A stretch of 64,000 nucleotides of DNA from Chitinophagales bacterium (GCA_026461075.1 JAPJNH010000141.1:1-64000), one strand, 5' to 3'. Numbered from the stretch's first letter, positions 9,037 through 18,505 are shown. A program made the numbers and translations. The notes: generated by a model not told the origin, from the letters alone.

Positions 9037-9927
9037 ATGAAGAAAAATAAAATTTTAAAAATAGTGAGTTTGATTAGTGGACTGTTTTTGTTAGGAACGG
9101 GTGTATTTGCCCAAAATTTGATGACTACCGCGAGCAGTGTCGATTCGGGGGTGGTATTCTACGGCACTGCTGGAGTCGTCAATAAGTTGAATACAGGTGG
9201 CAATAGTACTGCGCCTAATTATTACGGATTTAAACCAGGTGATATTTTGATTGGAGAAGGCAAAGGAGAAGATACCCTGCCAATTACTAGTAATGATATG
9301 TTGGACTGTGACGGCCCTTCCTTAATTGAGCATGCACATGATATGCATTTCTGGTTAGATGCTTGTCGAGTTGCGGACAACTGTCCATTCAAAGCCTTTG
9401 ATGTGTTAACCTTAGATCAAAAAGGGATTACCATCAATACGCAATATGTTTCTCCTACTTGCGCTTGGGTAGGTACTACCACTATTAACAGTCGAACTTT
9501 TCAAAATGGCCCCTTGGTTGTTAATGGATCAGAACGCTTGAATGGGGCACTAATTGTCAACGGCCCTTCGGATTTTTATGGTGATTTAACGGTATTTGAC
9601 AATGCTGGTAATGAAATGATAAAAGCCAACGCAACAAATGGCACATTATTTGCACATGATATTATTGTCCAGGCATCCAATTTTCCGGATTATGTTTTTA
9701 GTCCTGATTATGTATTGCCTAGTATGGAGGCGTTTCGAAATTCCATAGAGAAACATCATCATTTACCCTTATTAAGTTCTGCTGCTTTGTATGAAACGCA
9801 AGGTCTTTCTCTTTACCAGCTAAATAAGCAATTAGTTGAGCAAGTGGAGGTTTTAGCCTTATATCTACTTCAGCAAGAAAAAGAGGTGGCCGCTTTGAAA
9901 AATGAGTTGAACGATTTAACGAAGTAA
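9037..9927 (+). CDS. Secreted protein with tail-fibre/adhesin-type C-terminal coiled-coil domain
   Basis: ATG at 9037 preferred over GTG 9031; signal peptide ..LFLLGTGVFAQN; C-term FSPDYVLPSMEAFRNSIEKHHHLPLLSSA...LSLYQLNKQLVEQVEVLALYLLQQEKEVAALKNEL resembles the Bacteroidota tail-fibre-like C-terminal module. Confidence 0.78.
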   Translation: MKKNKILKIVSLISGLFLLGTGVFAQNLMTTASSVDSGVVFYGTAGVVNKLNTGGNSTAPNYYGFKPGDILIGEGKGEDTLPITSNDMLDCDGPSLIEHAHDMHFWLDACRVADNCPFKAFDVLTLDQKGITINTQYVSPTCAWVGTTTINSRTFQNGPLVVNGSERLNGALIVNGPSDFYGDLTVFDNAGNEMIKANATNGTLFAHDIIVQASNFPDYVFSPDYVLPSMEAFRNSIEKHHHLPLLSSAALYETQGLSLYQLNKQLVEQVEVLALYLLQQEKEVAALKNELNDLTK

Positions 9928-9930
9928 GCC

Positions 9931-12555
9931 ATGAAAAGTTCTATGAAAATCGGTCTGATAAGCGTGCTGCTTAATCTTATGTGTGTTGCATGCGTTCCTA
10001 ACTCTTATGCTCAAACGCGTGGAGGTAATGATTCCCTCATGATATCATCAGGAGGCTTTCTTTGGAATCGCGCTGCGCAGTACACAAACTTGTCGAAATT
10101 TAAAGGAGATGTTCGGGACTCCATTGCCGACGCTCCTTTAATTCGGCAGGTATTATTTGAATCACATCAAGCACAAGTCAATAATAGGTACCCAAGAGTA
10201 GATGTTTTACAAAGGAAAAGTGATTCCCTGTGGAGTACTTCTCATACACTTTGCCTGCAATATTTTGCTGCTGAAGTCAATCGCTATCAAGATAGTAGCT
10301 TATTTGTTTCACAAAATTGGGATACTCTAAAGCATTGTTTTGTATATCCTCAAAATTCAAAATTCACCCTTCAAACCGACACTTTAGTTGTAATGGGAAG
10401 TTTGTTGGATTCTATAAATCAAGCGAGTTTTTCTGTCGTTCTTGATAGTACTTTTATTCAAAAAAAATGGAGAAGTAATTTGCAGCTATTTGTTTCTTTG
10501 GATGATACCTTGCATTATAGCCCGATTGCTCCAGGTAATCCATTAAACCTTGTACTGGATAGCACTTATACACTGCACCGCTTGTATTGCAAGGCATTCA
10601 ATGGTAACAAGGTTTTGTATAGCTCCGCTCAAATACTTTATACGAAGTCTTCTTTCGTTTTTCCTAATCCTGATCAGATAATACCTATTAACGGGACCAT
10701 TCCCTTTAAAGGGCAAATGGCTAGTTTGGAAATGGGGGTTTGGAAGAGCTGTTTGAACACGGTAGGATTCAATCAGCCTGTATTAATTGTCGAGGGATTC
10801 GATCCGCAAAATAGTCGTAGCCTGCTTTCTAGCCAAAGTGCCGCCAATAATTTGTATTGCATATCTAATGCATCTGTATCTAATCATACCAATATGTTGG
10901 ATAGTCTACGTGCCTATGGGCATGATGTCTTGATTGTTGATTTTAAAGATGGCGGGACCTATGTCGAGCAGAATGCGCTGGCATTAATAGAAGCACTGAA
11001 TTATATCAATGCTCATAAAGAAGGAAAGGATGAATTAACCATCGTGGGAGCGTCTATGGGAGGACTTGTAACTAGGTATGCCTTGCTTTATATGGAGCGA
11101 CATCAAACACCGCATCATTGCCGATTATGGATAAGTTTTGACAGTCCGCATCAAGGGGCAAATGTGCCGATTGGCTTGCAAATGATGATTGATTTTATTT
11201 ATAATAACCTTTCGCAAATGCCTTATGCTATTCAAAAGCAAGTGCCTCCGTTGCGAGACGAAGTTTTGAACTGTCCTGCAGCAAGAGAAATGTTATTAAC
11301 GCATTATTCTCAATTGAAGTTAGGTTCTAATCAGCCTTGTCCAGAGTTTAAATCATTGTTTGATACCTTAAACACCTGGGGTTTTCCAACTTGCAGAAAG
11401 ATTAGCCTTTCTGATGGGAATTATTTTGGCGGAGATCAAGGGTTTGTGGCAGGACAACAACTAGTGCATTTTCATTTACCTGCGTACCCTTTATTTATCG
11501 ATATGAAGGCGAACGCTGTCCCACAATCATCGCAAACGCAATCCGTTTTTGATGGAACTATTAAACTCTTTGTCAAGGGGATTCCTGTTAATTTGGCAAA
11601 ATCAACCTATAAACTTAATGGGGGCAATGGAATTGATAATGCGTCTGGAGGCTCTAATTCTTTTCATATCGACGTTGCTAAATCGTTAGGAATTAGTTAC
11701 GGTCAAAGCACTTTAGGGAATTGCTTGATGCAAGAGGATAATTTCGTTCCAACACAAAGCGCATTGGCAATACAAAATGTTATGAATTATCAAACTCCTA
11801 TAAGTAGCTTAATGCCTAATTTGAGTTATAAGGGTAAAACACATAAAGCTGTCGTAAGCCCTTTCGACGTGATCTATTGTATGAAGAATTATTATTCTGC
11901 CAATAGGTATAGTACCATTAATAATGCACCGCATATCATAGGGGGCTTTGATAAACATATGATGCAAATTGTAAGTGAGGAGGTTATGAGTCGAGTTTAT
12001 TATTTGCAAAATATCCAATGGGATGCTTTGCATGAGGTGGAGGCAATGAATGTTGAAATCGGTGCGAATGTTTCAAGTCGTTTTTTATCTGGAGATTTTC
12101 ATTGTCAATCAAATGCAGATGCTACCGTAAAAGCGGTTAATCAAATTCATTTGCAGGACGGGGTCCGCATCCTTCATCCGGTAAAGTGTCATTTAACTTC
12201 CCAATCAACGCTATTCGATGCGAGCTGCATCCAGGTGGCTAGTACGCAAGCCTATAAATTTCAAAACCTAGAGAAGCTTACGGCTAAAAATGAAGGAATG
12301 CCTGTGCGACAAGCAGCGGGGACTTTCATTCATGTACAACCAAATCCAAGTAGCGCTCGCTTTGTGCTGAAGTTTGAGCGTCCTAATGCAGACATTCAAG
12401 TGATTGACATTTATGGGAAATTGATTTATGTGCAGCATGGTTTTAATAGCGGAGAAGTATTAGATCTTAAGGATCTTCCAGAAGGAATTTATTTTGTTAG
12501 TTTGCTCGGTAATCCTCTTTCAACCACAAAAATTATAAAACAAAACTATGAGTAA
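9931..12555 (+). CDS. Secreted alpha/beta-hydrolase (lipase/esterase-like) with T9SS type A sorting domain
   Basis: VLIVEGFDPQNSRS, nucleophile elbow TIVGASMGGLVTRYALLYME (GxSxG), SFDSPHQGANVPIG; C-term VQPNPSSARFVLKF...IYGKLIYV...LPEGIYFVSLLGNPLSTTKIIKQ. Confidence 0.83.
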   Translation: MKSSMKIGLISVLLNLMCVACVPNSYAQTRGGNDSLMISSGGFLWNRAAQYTNLSKFKGDVRDSIADAPLIRQVLFESHQAQVNNRYPRVDVLQRKSDSLWSTSHTLCLQYFAAEVNRYQDSSLFVSQNWDTLKHCFVYPQNSKFTLQTDTLVVMGSLLDSINQASFSVVLDSTFIQKKWRSNLQLFVSLDDTLHYSPIAPGNPLNLVLDSTYTLHRLYCKAFNGNKVLYSSAQILYTKSSFVFPNPDQIIPINGTIPFKGQMASLEMGVWKSCLNTVGFNQPVLIVEGFDPQNSRSLLSSQSAANNLYCISNASVSNHTNMLDSLRAYGHDVLIVDFKDGGTYVEQNALALIEALNYINAHKEGKDELTIVGASMGGLVTRYALLYMERHQTPHHCRLWISFDSPHQGANVPIGLQMMIDFIYNNLSQMPYAIQKQVPPLRDEVLNCPAAREMLLTHYSQLKLGSNQPCPEFKSLFDTLNTWGFPTCRKISLSDGNYFGGDQGFVAGQQLVHFHLPAYPLFIDMKANAVPQSSQTQSVFDGTIKLFVKGIPVNLAKSTYKLNGGNGIDNASGGSNSFHIDVAKSLGISYGQSTLGNCLMQEDNFVPTQSALAIQNVMNYQTPISSLMPNLSYKGKTHKAVVSPFDVIYCMKNYYSANRYSTINNAPHIIGGFDKHMMQIVSEEVMSRVYYLQNIQWDALHEVEAMNVEIGANVSSRFLSGDFHCQSNADATVKAVNQIHLQDGVRILHPVKCHLTSQSTLFDASCIQVASTQAYKFQNLEKLTAKNEGMPVRQAAGTFIHVQPNPSSARFVLKFERPNADIQVIDIYGKLIYVQHGFNSGEVLDLKDLPEGIYFVSLLGNPLSTTKIIKQNYE

Positions 12556-12928
12556 GTTATCTGTTTTGCTGCTCTGTCTTTTTGCCGGAGCCGTATGTAG
12601 TACTTGTCAAAAGAAGGATAGTGATCGTTTTAAAACCGCAATTATAGGCAGCTGGTACCAAGAAGGTACCAGCGCGCCTTCCTTGCACATACAGTTTAAG
12701 GACGACGGCTCCTGTATTTGGTACGATAGTTCCACGGTTGTTCATCATTCCAATTGGTCGTTAGATAATACCTGCTTGTATTTCGATCAGAAAATAGGTA
12801 GTAGTCAGCTTGGCATAGATCCGCAATGTATTAAGAGTATTCAGCATACTAAAATGCTTAGCGCCAAGGTGCGTTGGTCGAGAGGGAAAATTGTTTTTGA
12901 TAACGGAGTAGAATTATTAGAGGAATGA
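12548..12928 (+). CDS. Small lipoprotein, lipocalin-like
   Basis: Signal peptide plus lipobox region (GAVCSTCQKK); IIGSWYQEGTSAP...FKDDGSCIWYDSS resembles lipocalin-like domain openings; overlaps upstream stop by 8 nt. Confidence 0.7.
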   Translation: MSKLSVLLLCLFAGAVCSTCQKKDSDRFKTAIIGSWYQEGTSAPSLHIQFKDDGSCIWYDSSTVVHHSNWSLDNTCLYFDQKIGSSQLGIDPQCIKSIQHTKMLSAKVRWSRGKIVFDNGVELLEE

Positions 12929-13170
12929 GAAAATTTTTTGGACTCTCCGTCGCCTTGGCTATATTCCTTCTTTTTAGCGCTTTTGTAAACAATTCGGATT
13001 TAAATCAAGTACAATTGAAACAGGTCGTTTCTCCTAAAAATAGAGAGGCGAGCTATTATATCAACCTTCTAGGTGATAGGGTAGAGCTTAGCAATACTGA
13101 TTTGCATGGTTGCTGCTATTTGGTGAGGGAGACAAGCAGAGGGAGAACTTGTCAAAAAATTAACTTTTAA
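12925..13170 (+). CDS. Small secreted cysteine-containing peptide (81 aa), unknown function
   Basis: ATGA overlap with upstream gene; signal peptide MRKFFGLSVALAIFLLFSAFV; C-term HGCCYLVRETSRGRTCQKINF. Confidence 0.6.
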   Translation: MRKFFGLSVALAIFLLFSAFVNNSDLNQVQLKQVVSPKNREASYYINLLGDRVELSNTDLHGCCYLVRETSRGRTCQKINF

Positions 13171-13212
13171 GCCCAAATTTTAGCTGAATTTTTATTACTT
13201 TGTGCATTCGTT

Positions 13213-13962
13213 ATGAATGATTGGAAAACACAAATTGATAAGAATCGAATCCCTTCTCATGTTGCCGTGATAATGGATGGTAATGGTCGTTGGGCTAAGT
13301 CTCAAGGACTACCTCGTATCAATGGGCATTTTCAAGGAGTTGAAACGGTACGTCGTGTTACAGAAGCTTGTTCTGAGATAGGCGTTAAATATCTAACACT
13401 TTATGCCTTCAGTACCGAGAATTGGAATCGTCCGAAAGATGAGGTAGATGCCTTGATGTCACTCATGGTTAGTTCTCTAAAGGCCGAGTTACCTACTTTT
13501 TTAACTAATAAGATTCGTTTAAAAGCGATTGGTGATTTATCCTCTCTTCCTGCCGAATGTAAACAGGAGTTAGAGGAGACCATTGCTGCAACTAATCATT
13601 TAGAAGGTTTAACGTTAATTCTAGCGCTTAGTTATTCAAGTACTTGGGAGATTAAAAATGCCATTCAGCAAATAGCGACAAAAGTTAAAAGTGGAGAGTT
13701 GCGTGTGGAGGATATCAATGATCAAGTGGTGGATGCTAATTTAAATACAAGTGAATTTCCGCACCCCGAGCTGATGATTCGCACTTCTGGGGAATTACGG
13801 ATTAGTAATTTCTTGCTTTGGCAACTAGCCTATGCAGAGCTATATTTTACAGAAACTATGTGGCCTGATTTTTCTAAGGAAAATTTTTACGAGGCCATTG
13901 TCAATTATCAAAATCGTGAACGTCGCTTTGGTAAAACTAGCGAGCAAATTGTCAAACCCTAA
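13213..13962 (+). CDS. uppS: Isoprenyl transferase (undecaprenyl diphosphate synthase)
   Basis: HVAVIMDGNGRWAKSQGLPRINGHFQG; TLYAFSTENW; LMIRTSGELRISNFLLWQLAYAELYF. Confidence 0.97.
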   Translation: MNDWKTQIDKNRIPSHVAVIMDGNGRWAKSQGLPRINGHFQGVETVRRVTEACSEIGVKYLTLYAFSTENWNRPKDEVDALMSLMVSSLKAELPTFLTNKIRLKAIGDLSSLPAECKQELEETIAATNHLEGLTLILALSYSSTWEIKNAIQQIATKVKSGELRVEDINDQVVDANLNTSEFPHPELMIRTSGELRISNFLLWQLAYAELYFTETMWPDFSKENFYEAIVNYQNRERRFGKTSEQIVKP

Positions 13963-13964
13963 TT

Positions 13965-16607
13965 ATGGTTAATTATTTAAAGGGCATTTATAGGGTTTTC
14001 TGTTTACTAGCTCTATTTTTACTTTCTTCACCTTTTATTCAGGGGAAATTAAATGCTCAAACGCGTTTTGAATTGCCTGACGCACCAAAGGAGTATGAAA
14101 TCGGCGGAATCCGCATTAGTGGAATTCAGTATCTCGACAAAGATATCCTACGTACCTATACCGGCTTAAGTGTTGGTCAAAAAATAAGTGTTCCAGGAGA
14201 AGATATCGGTAAAGCAATTAATGCATTGTGGCGCCAAGGACTATTTGCTAACATATCTGTTCAAGCTGAACAAATCGTAGGGAATACTATTTTTCTTGAT
14301 TTTCATCTCACCGAAAGACCGCGCCTAGCGAATTATAGTTTTGTGGGAATTGGTAAAACAGATGCGGAAGATTTGAACAAAAAAGTCAATTTGGTTAAGA
14401 TGAAGGTTTTGACGGACAATCTCAAAACGAATGCGATTCAACAAATTGTCGATTATTACAATGAGAAGGGAAATACGGATGTTAAAGTAGAAATAAAAGA
14501 AACTAAGGATACTACTCTAAAAAATGCGGTGAATATCCTTTTTGTCGTTGATAAAGGTCGTAAAATAAAGATTGAAGAGGTGATTATTGAAGGAAACCAA
14601 GCCTTTACCGGAGCACGAATTGAGCGTTTATTGAAGGAGACGAAAGAGCATTTTCGCATTCGTCCACTCACACACAAGGATTTCGAATATATTCAGTCGC
14701 ACAGTTTCAAACAGCTTGTGCACGGGGTATACGCCCTTAGCTTTCCTGAATTGATGGAAGATTTGAGCGACCGCTTTCGTATTAAACTGAGTGGTTCTAA
14801 ATACAACCGCGATATGTTTGACTTGGATAAAGACAAAGTGGTTGAATTTTATAATGAAAAGGGGTACCGTGATGCTGCTGTGGTTTGGGACTCTGTATAC
14901 AAAGGACCGAATGGCAATTATGTGGTACGTTTACGAATTGATGAAGGGCATAAGTATTATTTCCGAAATATTTACTGGAAGGGTAATACGAAATACAGCG
15001 ATAAATTTTTAGCTGCGGTCTTGAATATTCATAACGGAGATGTATACAATAAAGCCGTTTTAGATGCGCGCTTAAATATGAATCCAAATTCAACTGACGT
15101 GAGTTCGTTGTACATGGACGATGGCTATTTGTTTTTCCAAGTCACTCCAAGCGAAGTGTATGTAAATCGTGATTCGATTGATATGGAGATTCGCATTTAT
15201 GAGGGTCCGCAAGCGACAATCAATAAAATCGTCATCAAGGGAAATGACAAGACCAATGAGCACGTGATTCGTCGTGAATTGCGCACCATTCCTGGTCAGA
15301 AGTTTAGCCGAAACGATATCATGCGCTCACAACGTGAGATAGCAGCTTTGGGTTATTTTAATGCAGAGAAAATTGGAATCACACCAATACCACATCCTGA
15401 AAACGGAACAGTGGATATTGAATACGCTGTTGAAGAAAAGTCAAGTGATCAAATAGAATTGCAAGCAGGCTGGGGTGGTAAAGTGACTGGTTTGATTGGA
15501 ACGGTGGGGGTTAACTTTAATAACTTCTCCGTTAAAAATATGTTGAAGCCGAATGCTTGGGGGCCACTGCCTTCAGGTGACGGTCAGAAGTTGGGCTTGC
15601 GTTTACAAAGTAATGGTAAATACTATCAAGCGGCAACCTTCTCTTTCACGGAGCCTTGGCTTGGCGGTAAAAAACCGGTCTCCTTATCGATCGCCCTCTA
15701 TAAAACGGCGATGAATAATACGTACAACTCTGCTGCTAGTAAATTTAGCACGACCGGCGCTACAGTCGGTATTGGTAAGCGTTTGAAGTTTCCTGATGAG
15801 TTTTTTACACTCTCGTCTAATTTGACCTTCGAACAATATGACGCAGTTAATTCTAGTCCTTATTATTCGATTCTTCAAAATGGAAAGTCGAATAACTTCA
15901 ATTTAGAAGAAGTGTTGGTTCGTAGCACTATTGGTGATCCATTATATCCTCGAGGAGGTTCTAAGTACTCTCTAAGTGTTAAAATGACGCCTCCTTATTC
16001 GATGTTTAATAACATGAATTATGACGCCGCTACTTTATCCGAAAAGTATAAGTGGTTAGAATATAATCGTTGGCGTTTTACTGCTGAGAATTATACCAAG
16101 GTTTATGGTAATTTGATATTAAAGACTTCTGCCAAGATTGGTTTGTTGGGTAATTATTCTGGTAAAACTGGCGACTCTCCATACGAGCGTTTTCAAGTGG
16201 GTGGTGATGGCTTGTCAAATTATAGTATGCGCGGTTTAGGAATTGAAATCATTTCACTACGTGGTTATGAAGTAGCAGATGTTTTTCAAAATAAAAATTC
16301 TGGAAGCTCTACCTCTACGATTTTTAATAAGTTTACAATGGAACTTCGTTATCCATTCACGCTTAACCCTTCTTCTACTATTTATGGTTTGGCTTTCATT
16401 GAGGGAGGTAATGCGAATATTGGGATAAAAAATTACGATCCTTTCCGTTTGAAACGTTCAGCTGGTATTGGTATCCGTGTATTTTTACCCATGTTTGGAT
16501 TACTTGGTGTCGATTATGGCATAGGATTTGACAAAGCTAATTTAACTTCAACAAAACTTTCTAACTTGGGTAAATTCAATATTATTCTTGGTTTCGAACC
16601 GGAATAG
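13965..16607 (+). CDS. bamA: Outer membrane protein assembly factor BamA
   Basis: POTRA repeats, GDPLYPRGGSKYSLS, C-terminal beta-barrel (..LRYPFTLNPSSTIYGLAFIEGGNA..); adjacent to uppS and skp. Confidence 0.96.
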   Translation: MVNYLKGIYRVFCLLALFLLSSPFIQGKLNAQTRFELPDAPKEYEIGGIRISGIQYLDKDILRTYTGLSVGQKISVPGEDIGKAINALWRQGLFANISVQAEQIVGNTIFLDFHLTERPRLANYSFVGIGKTDAEDLNKKVNLVKMKVLTDNLKTNAIQQIVDYYNEKGNTDVKVEIKETKDTTLKNAVNILFVVDKGRKIKIEEVIIEGNQAFTGARIERLLKETKEHFRIRPLTHKDFEYIQSHSFKQLVHGVYALSFPELMEDLSDRFRIKLSGSKYNRDMFDLDKDKVVEFYNEKGYRDAAVVWDSVYKGPNGNYVVRLRIDEGHKYYFRNIYWKGNTKYSDKFLAAVLNIHNGDVYNKAVLDARLNMNPNSTDVSSLYMDDGYLFFQVTPSEVYVNRDSIDMEIRIYEGPQATINKIVIKGNDKTNEHVIRRELRTIPGQKFSRNDIMRSQREIAALGYFNAEKIGITPIPHPENGTVDIEYAVEEKSSDQIELQAGWGGKVTGLIGTVGVNFNNFSVKNMLKPNAWGPLPSGDGQKLGLRLQSNGKYYQAATFSFTEPWLGGKKPVSLSIALYKTAMNNTYNSAASKFSTTGATVGIGKRLKFPDEFFTLSSNLTFEQYDAVNSSPYYSILQNGKSNNFNLEEVLVRSTIGDPLYPRGGSKYSLSVKMTPPYSMFNNMNYDAATLSEKYKWLEYNRWRFTAENYTKVYGNLILKTSAKIGLLGNYSGKTGDSPYERFQVGGDGLSNYSMRGLGIEIISLRGYEVADVFQNKNSGSSTSTIFNKFTMELRYPFTLNPSSTIYGLAFIEGGNANIGIKNYDPFRLKRSAGIGIRVFLPMFGLLGVDYGIGFDKANLTSTKLSNLGKFNIILGFEPE

Positions 16608-16630
16608 TACTTCCCACAAAATTCAATTTT

Positions 16631-17212
16631 ATGAAAAAGCTAATCTTGTTTTTGTCGATCGTTTTCATGACCCTAGGCGCTTCCTCAGCCTTTGCTCAGA
16701 AATACGCGTATGTAGATTCTAAGTATATTTTGGAAAATATGCCTGAATATGCAAAAGCGCAAACGCAATTAGATGCTCTTTCTGCTTCTTGGCAGAAGGA
16801 AGTTGAGCGTATGTACAAGGAAATCGATGAAATGTATAAGTCGTATCAGAATGAACAAGTATTATTGACGGATGAAATGAAAAAGAAGCGTGAAGAAGAA
16901 ATTACCAACCGTGAGAAGGCGGTGAAGGAATATCAAAAGTCGAAATTTGGTTACGAAGGAGAATTGTTTAAAAAGCGCGAGGAATTAGTAAAGCCTATTC
17001 AGGATCGAGTTTATGAGGCGATTCAAAAAATGGCGCAGGCCAAAGGTTATGATTTCGTTTTTGATAAGTCTGTTAGCGGTAGCCCGATTTTATATTCGAA
17101 TCCTGCATTAGATAAGAGTAATGATATCCTTCGTGATCTAGGTATTACACCTGGCTCCAAGAAAAATAATGCTGGCTCTGGTTCAGCTCCTGCTGCCGGG
17201 CAAAAACGTTAA
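16631..17212 (+). CDS. OmpH/Skp family periplasmic chaperone (copy 1)
   Basis: Signal peptide; KYAYVDSKYILENMPEYAKAQTQLDAL; long coiled coil; KGYDFVFDKSVSGSPILYSNP. Confidence 0.92.
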   Translation: MKKLILFLSIVFMTLGASSAFAQKYAYVDSKYILENMPEYAKAQTQLDALSASWQKEVERMYKEIDEMYKSYQNEQVLLTDEMKKKREEEITNREKAVKEYQKSKFGYEGELFKKREELVKPIQDRVYEAIQKMAQAKGYDFVFDKSVSGSPILYSNPALDKSNDILRDLGITPGSKKNNAGSGSAPAAGQKR

Positions 17213-17266
17213 GCCGATTTTTTTTACTACCTTTAGAAACTTATAATCAACACTACAAATCCCTTT

Positions 17267-17854
17267 ATGAAAAAAGTATTAGTAATTGCTGCTTTAGTAT
17301 TGACATCTACTTTCGGAATGCTTAAAGCACAAACACAGAAGTTAGGTCATATCAACTCGTTGGAATTAATGCAAATGATGCCAGGTGTTAAGGAGGCTAA
17401 TGAATCCTTAGAGAAATATCAAGCTGATTTGGAAGATGCTTTAAAAACAATGTATCAAGAATATCAAACAAAAGCTGCTGATTACGAAGCAAAGAAAAAT
17501 TTGATGAATGATATCGTTCGCGAGCAAAAAGAAAAGGAATTAGGCCAAATGCAAGCGAATATCCAAGATTTCCAACAGACAGCTCAAGATAAAATTCAAG
17601 CGAAGAAGGAAGAGTTATTAGCTCCAATTTCTAAGCAAGCTGAAGATGCAATCAAAACTGTTGCAAAAGAAAATGGTTATACCTACATCTTCGATACAAG
17701 CATGGGTATGGTTATTTACTTCCCAGATAGCAATGACATCATGGATTTGGTAAAGAAAAAATTGAATATCGTAGCTCCTGCGGCGACCACACCAACTACT
17801 CCAAACAAAACTACTCCTGCTCCAGCTCCGGCACCAGCAGCAGGAAAGAAATAA
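17267..17854 (+). CDS. OmpH/Skp family periplasmic chaperone (copy 2)
   Basis: Signal peptide; QKLGHINSLELMQMMPGVKEANESLEKY; ENGYTYIFDTSMGMVIYFPDSNDIMDLV; Pro/Ala/Thr-rich tail. Confidence 0.92.
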   Translation: MKKVLVIAALVLTSTFGMLKAQTQKLGHINSLELMQMMPGVKEANESLEKYQADLEDALKTMYQEYQTKAADYEAKKNLMNDIVREQKEKELGQMQANIQDFQQTAQDKIQAKKEELLAPISKQAEDAIKTVAKENGYTYIFDTSMGMVIYFPDSNDIMDLVKKKLNIVAPAATTPTTPNKTTPAPAPAPAAGKK

Positions 17855-17870
17855 TTAATCTTCATTTTTG

Positions 17871-17898
17871 AAAAGTCCCTACCTAGGGACTTTTCTTG
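17871..17898 (+). terminator. Hairpin terminator/attenuator between skp copies 2 and 3
   Basis: AAAAGTCCCTA cc TAGGGACTTTT perfect 11-bp inverted repeat followed by CTTGTTT. Confidence 0.7.
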
Positions 17899-17916
17899 TT
17901 TATAAACCTTTTTAAT

Positions 17917-18504
17917 ATGTCAAGAACTATCATTTATGTCTGGAATGCAGCCCTAACTATCGCCTTAATTGGATTGATTGTTTATGTTAGTGGAGCGAAG
18001 AAAAATAGTACTAATGGAAACGTTTTAACAGGTGATGGTAAAGGTGCTGCAATTGCTTACGTCAATACAGACACTTTATTGGAGCACTATAATTATTTTA
18101 AAGCGAATCGTGATCGTTTAGATGCGAAGCAAAAGCAAATGGAACAAGAGTTGACTAATGCTGGGAATGCTTTACAATCCGAGTATGAGGGCATTCAACG
18201 TCGTCTAAACGCAATGAGTGCGAGCGAAGCAAAACAAGCTGAAGCTAATTTACAAAGTAAGCAAGAAGCTTTAATGCAACGTCGAGACGCATTGGGAGAG
18301 CAAATGAATGAAGAGATGAAGAATATGGATGATGAATTGTATAAAAAGATTCAAGCCTATTTAGGGGAATACAATAAGAATCACAAATTCGCCTATATAT
18401 TGGGCTTTACACGCTCAGGTGGCATTCTACTAGCCGATCCAAAGTTGGATATTACTAAAGAGGTTTTAGAAGGAATGAATAAAGCTTACGATAAAGAAAA
18501 ATAA
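17917..18504 (+). CDS. OmpH/Skp family protein with N-terminal membrane anchor (copy 3)
   Basis: Internal Met preferred because ORF start at 17896 lies in the terminator stem; [28 protein letters not shown] helix; [53 protein letters not shown]. Confidence 0.88.
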   Translation: MSRTIIYVWNAALTIALIGLIVYVSGAKKNSTNGNVLTGDGKGAAIAYVNTDTLLEHYNYFKANRDRLDAKQKQMEQELTNAGNALQSEYEGIQRRLNAMSASEAKQAEANLQSKQEALMQRRDALGEQMNEEMKNMDDELYKKIQAYLGEYNKNHKFAYILGFTRSGGILLADPKLDITKEVLEGMNKAYDKEK

Positions 18505-18505
18505 G

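Noticed and set aside
17896-17916. Upstream start (MFINLFN) for the third Skp-like gene
   Set aside because: These codons begin directly after the terminator-like stem; the Met at 17917 gives a standard membrane anchor start.
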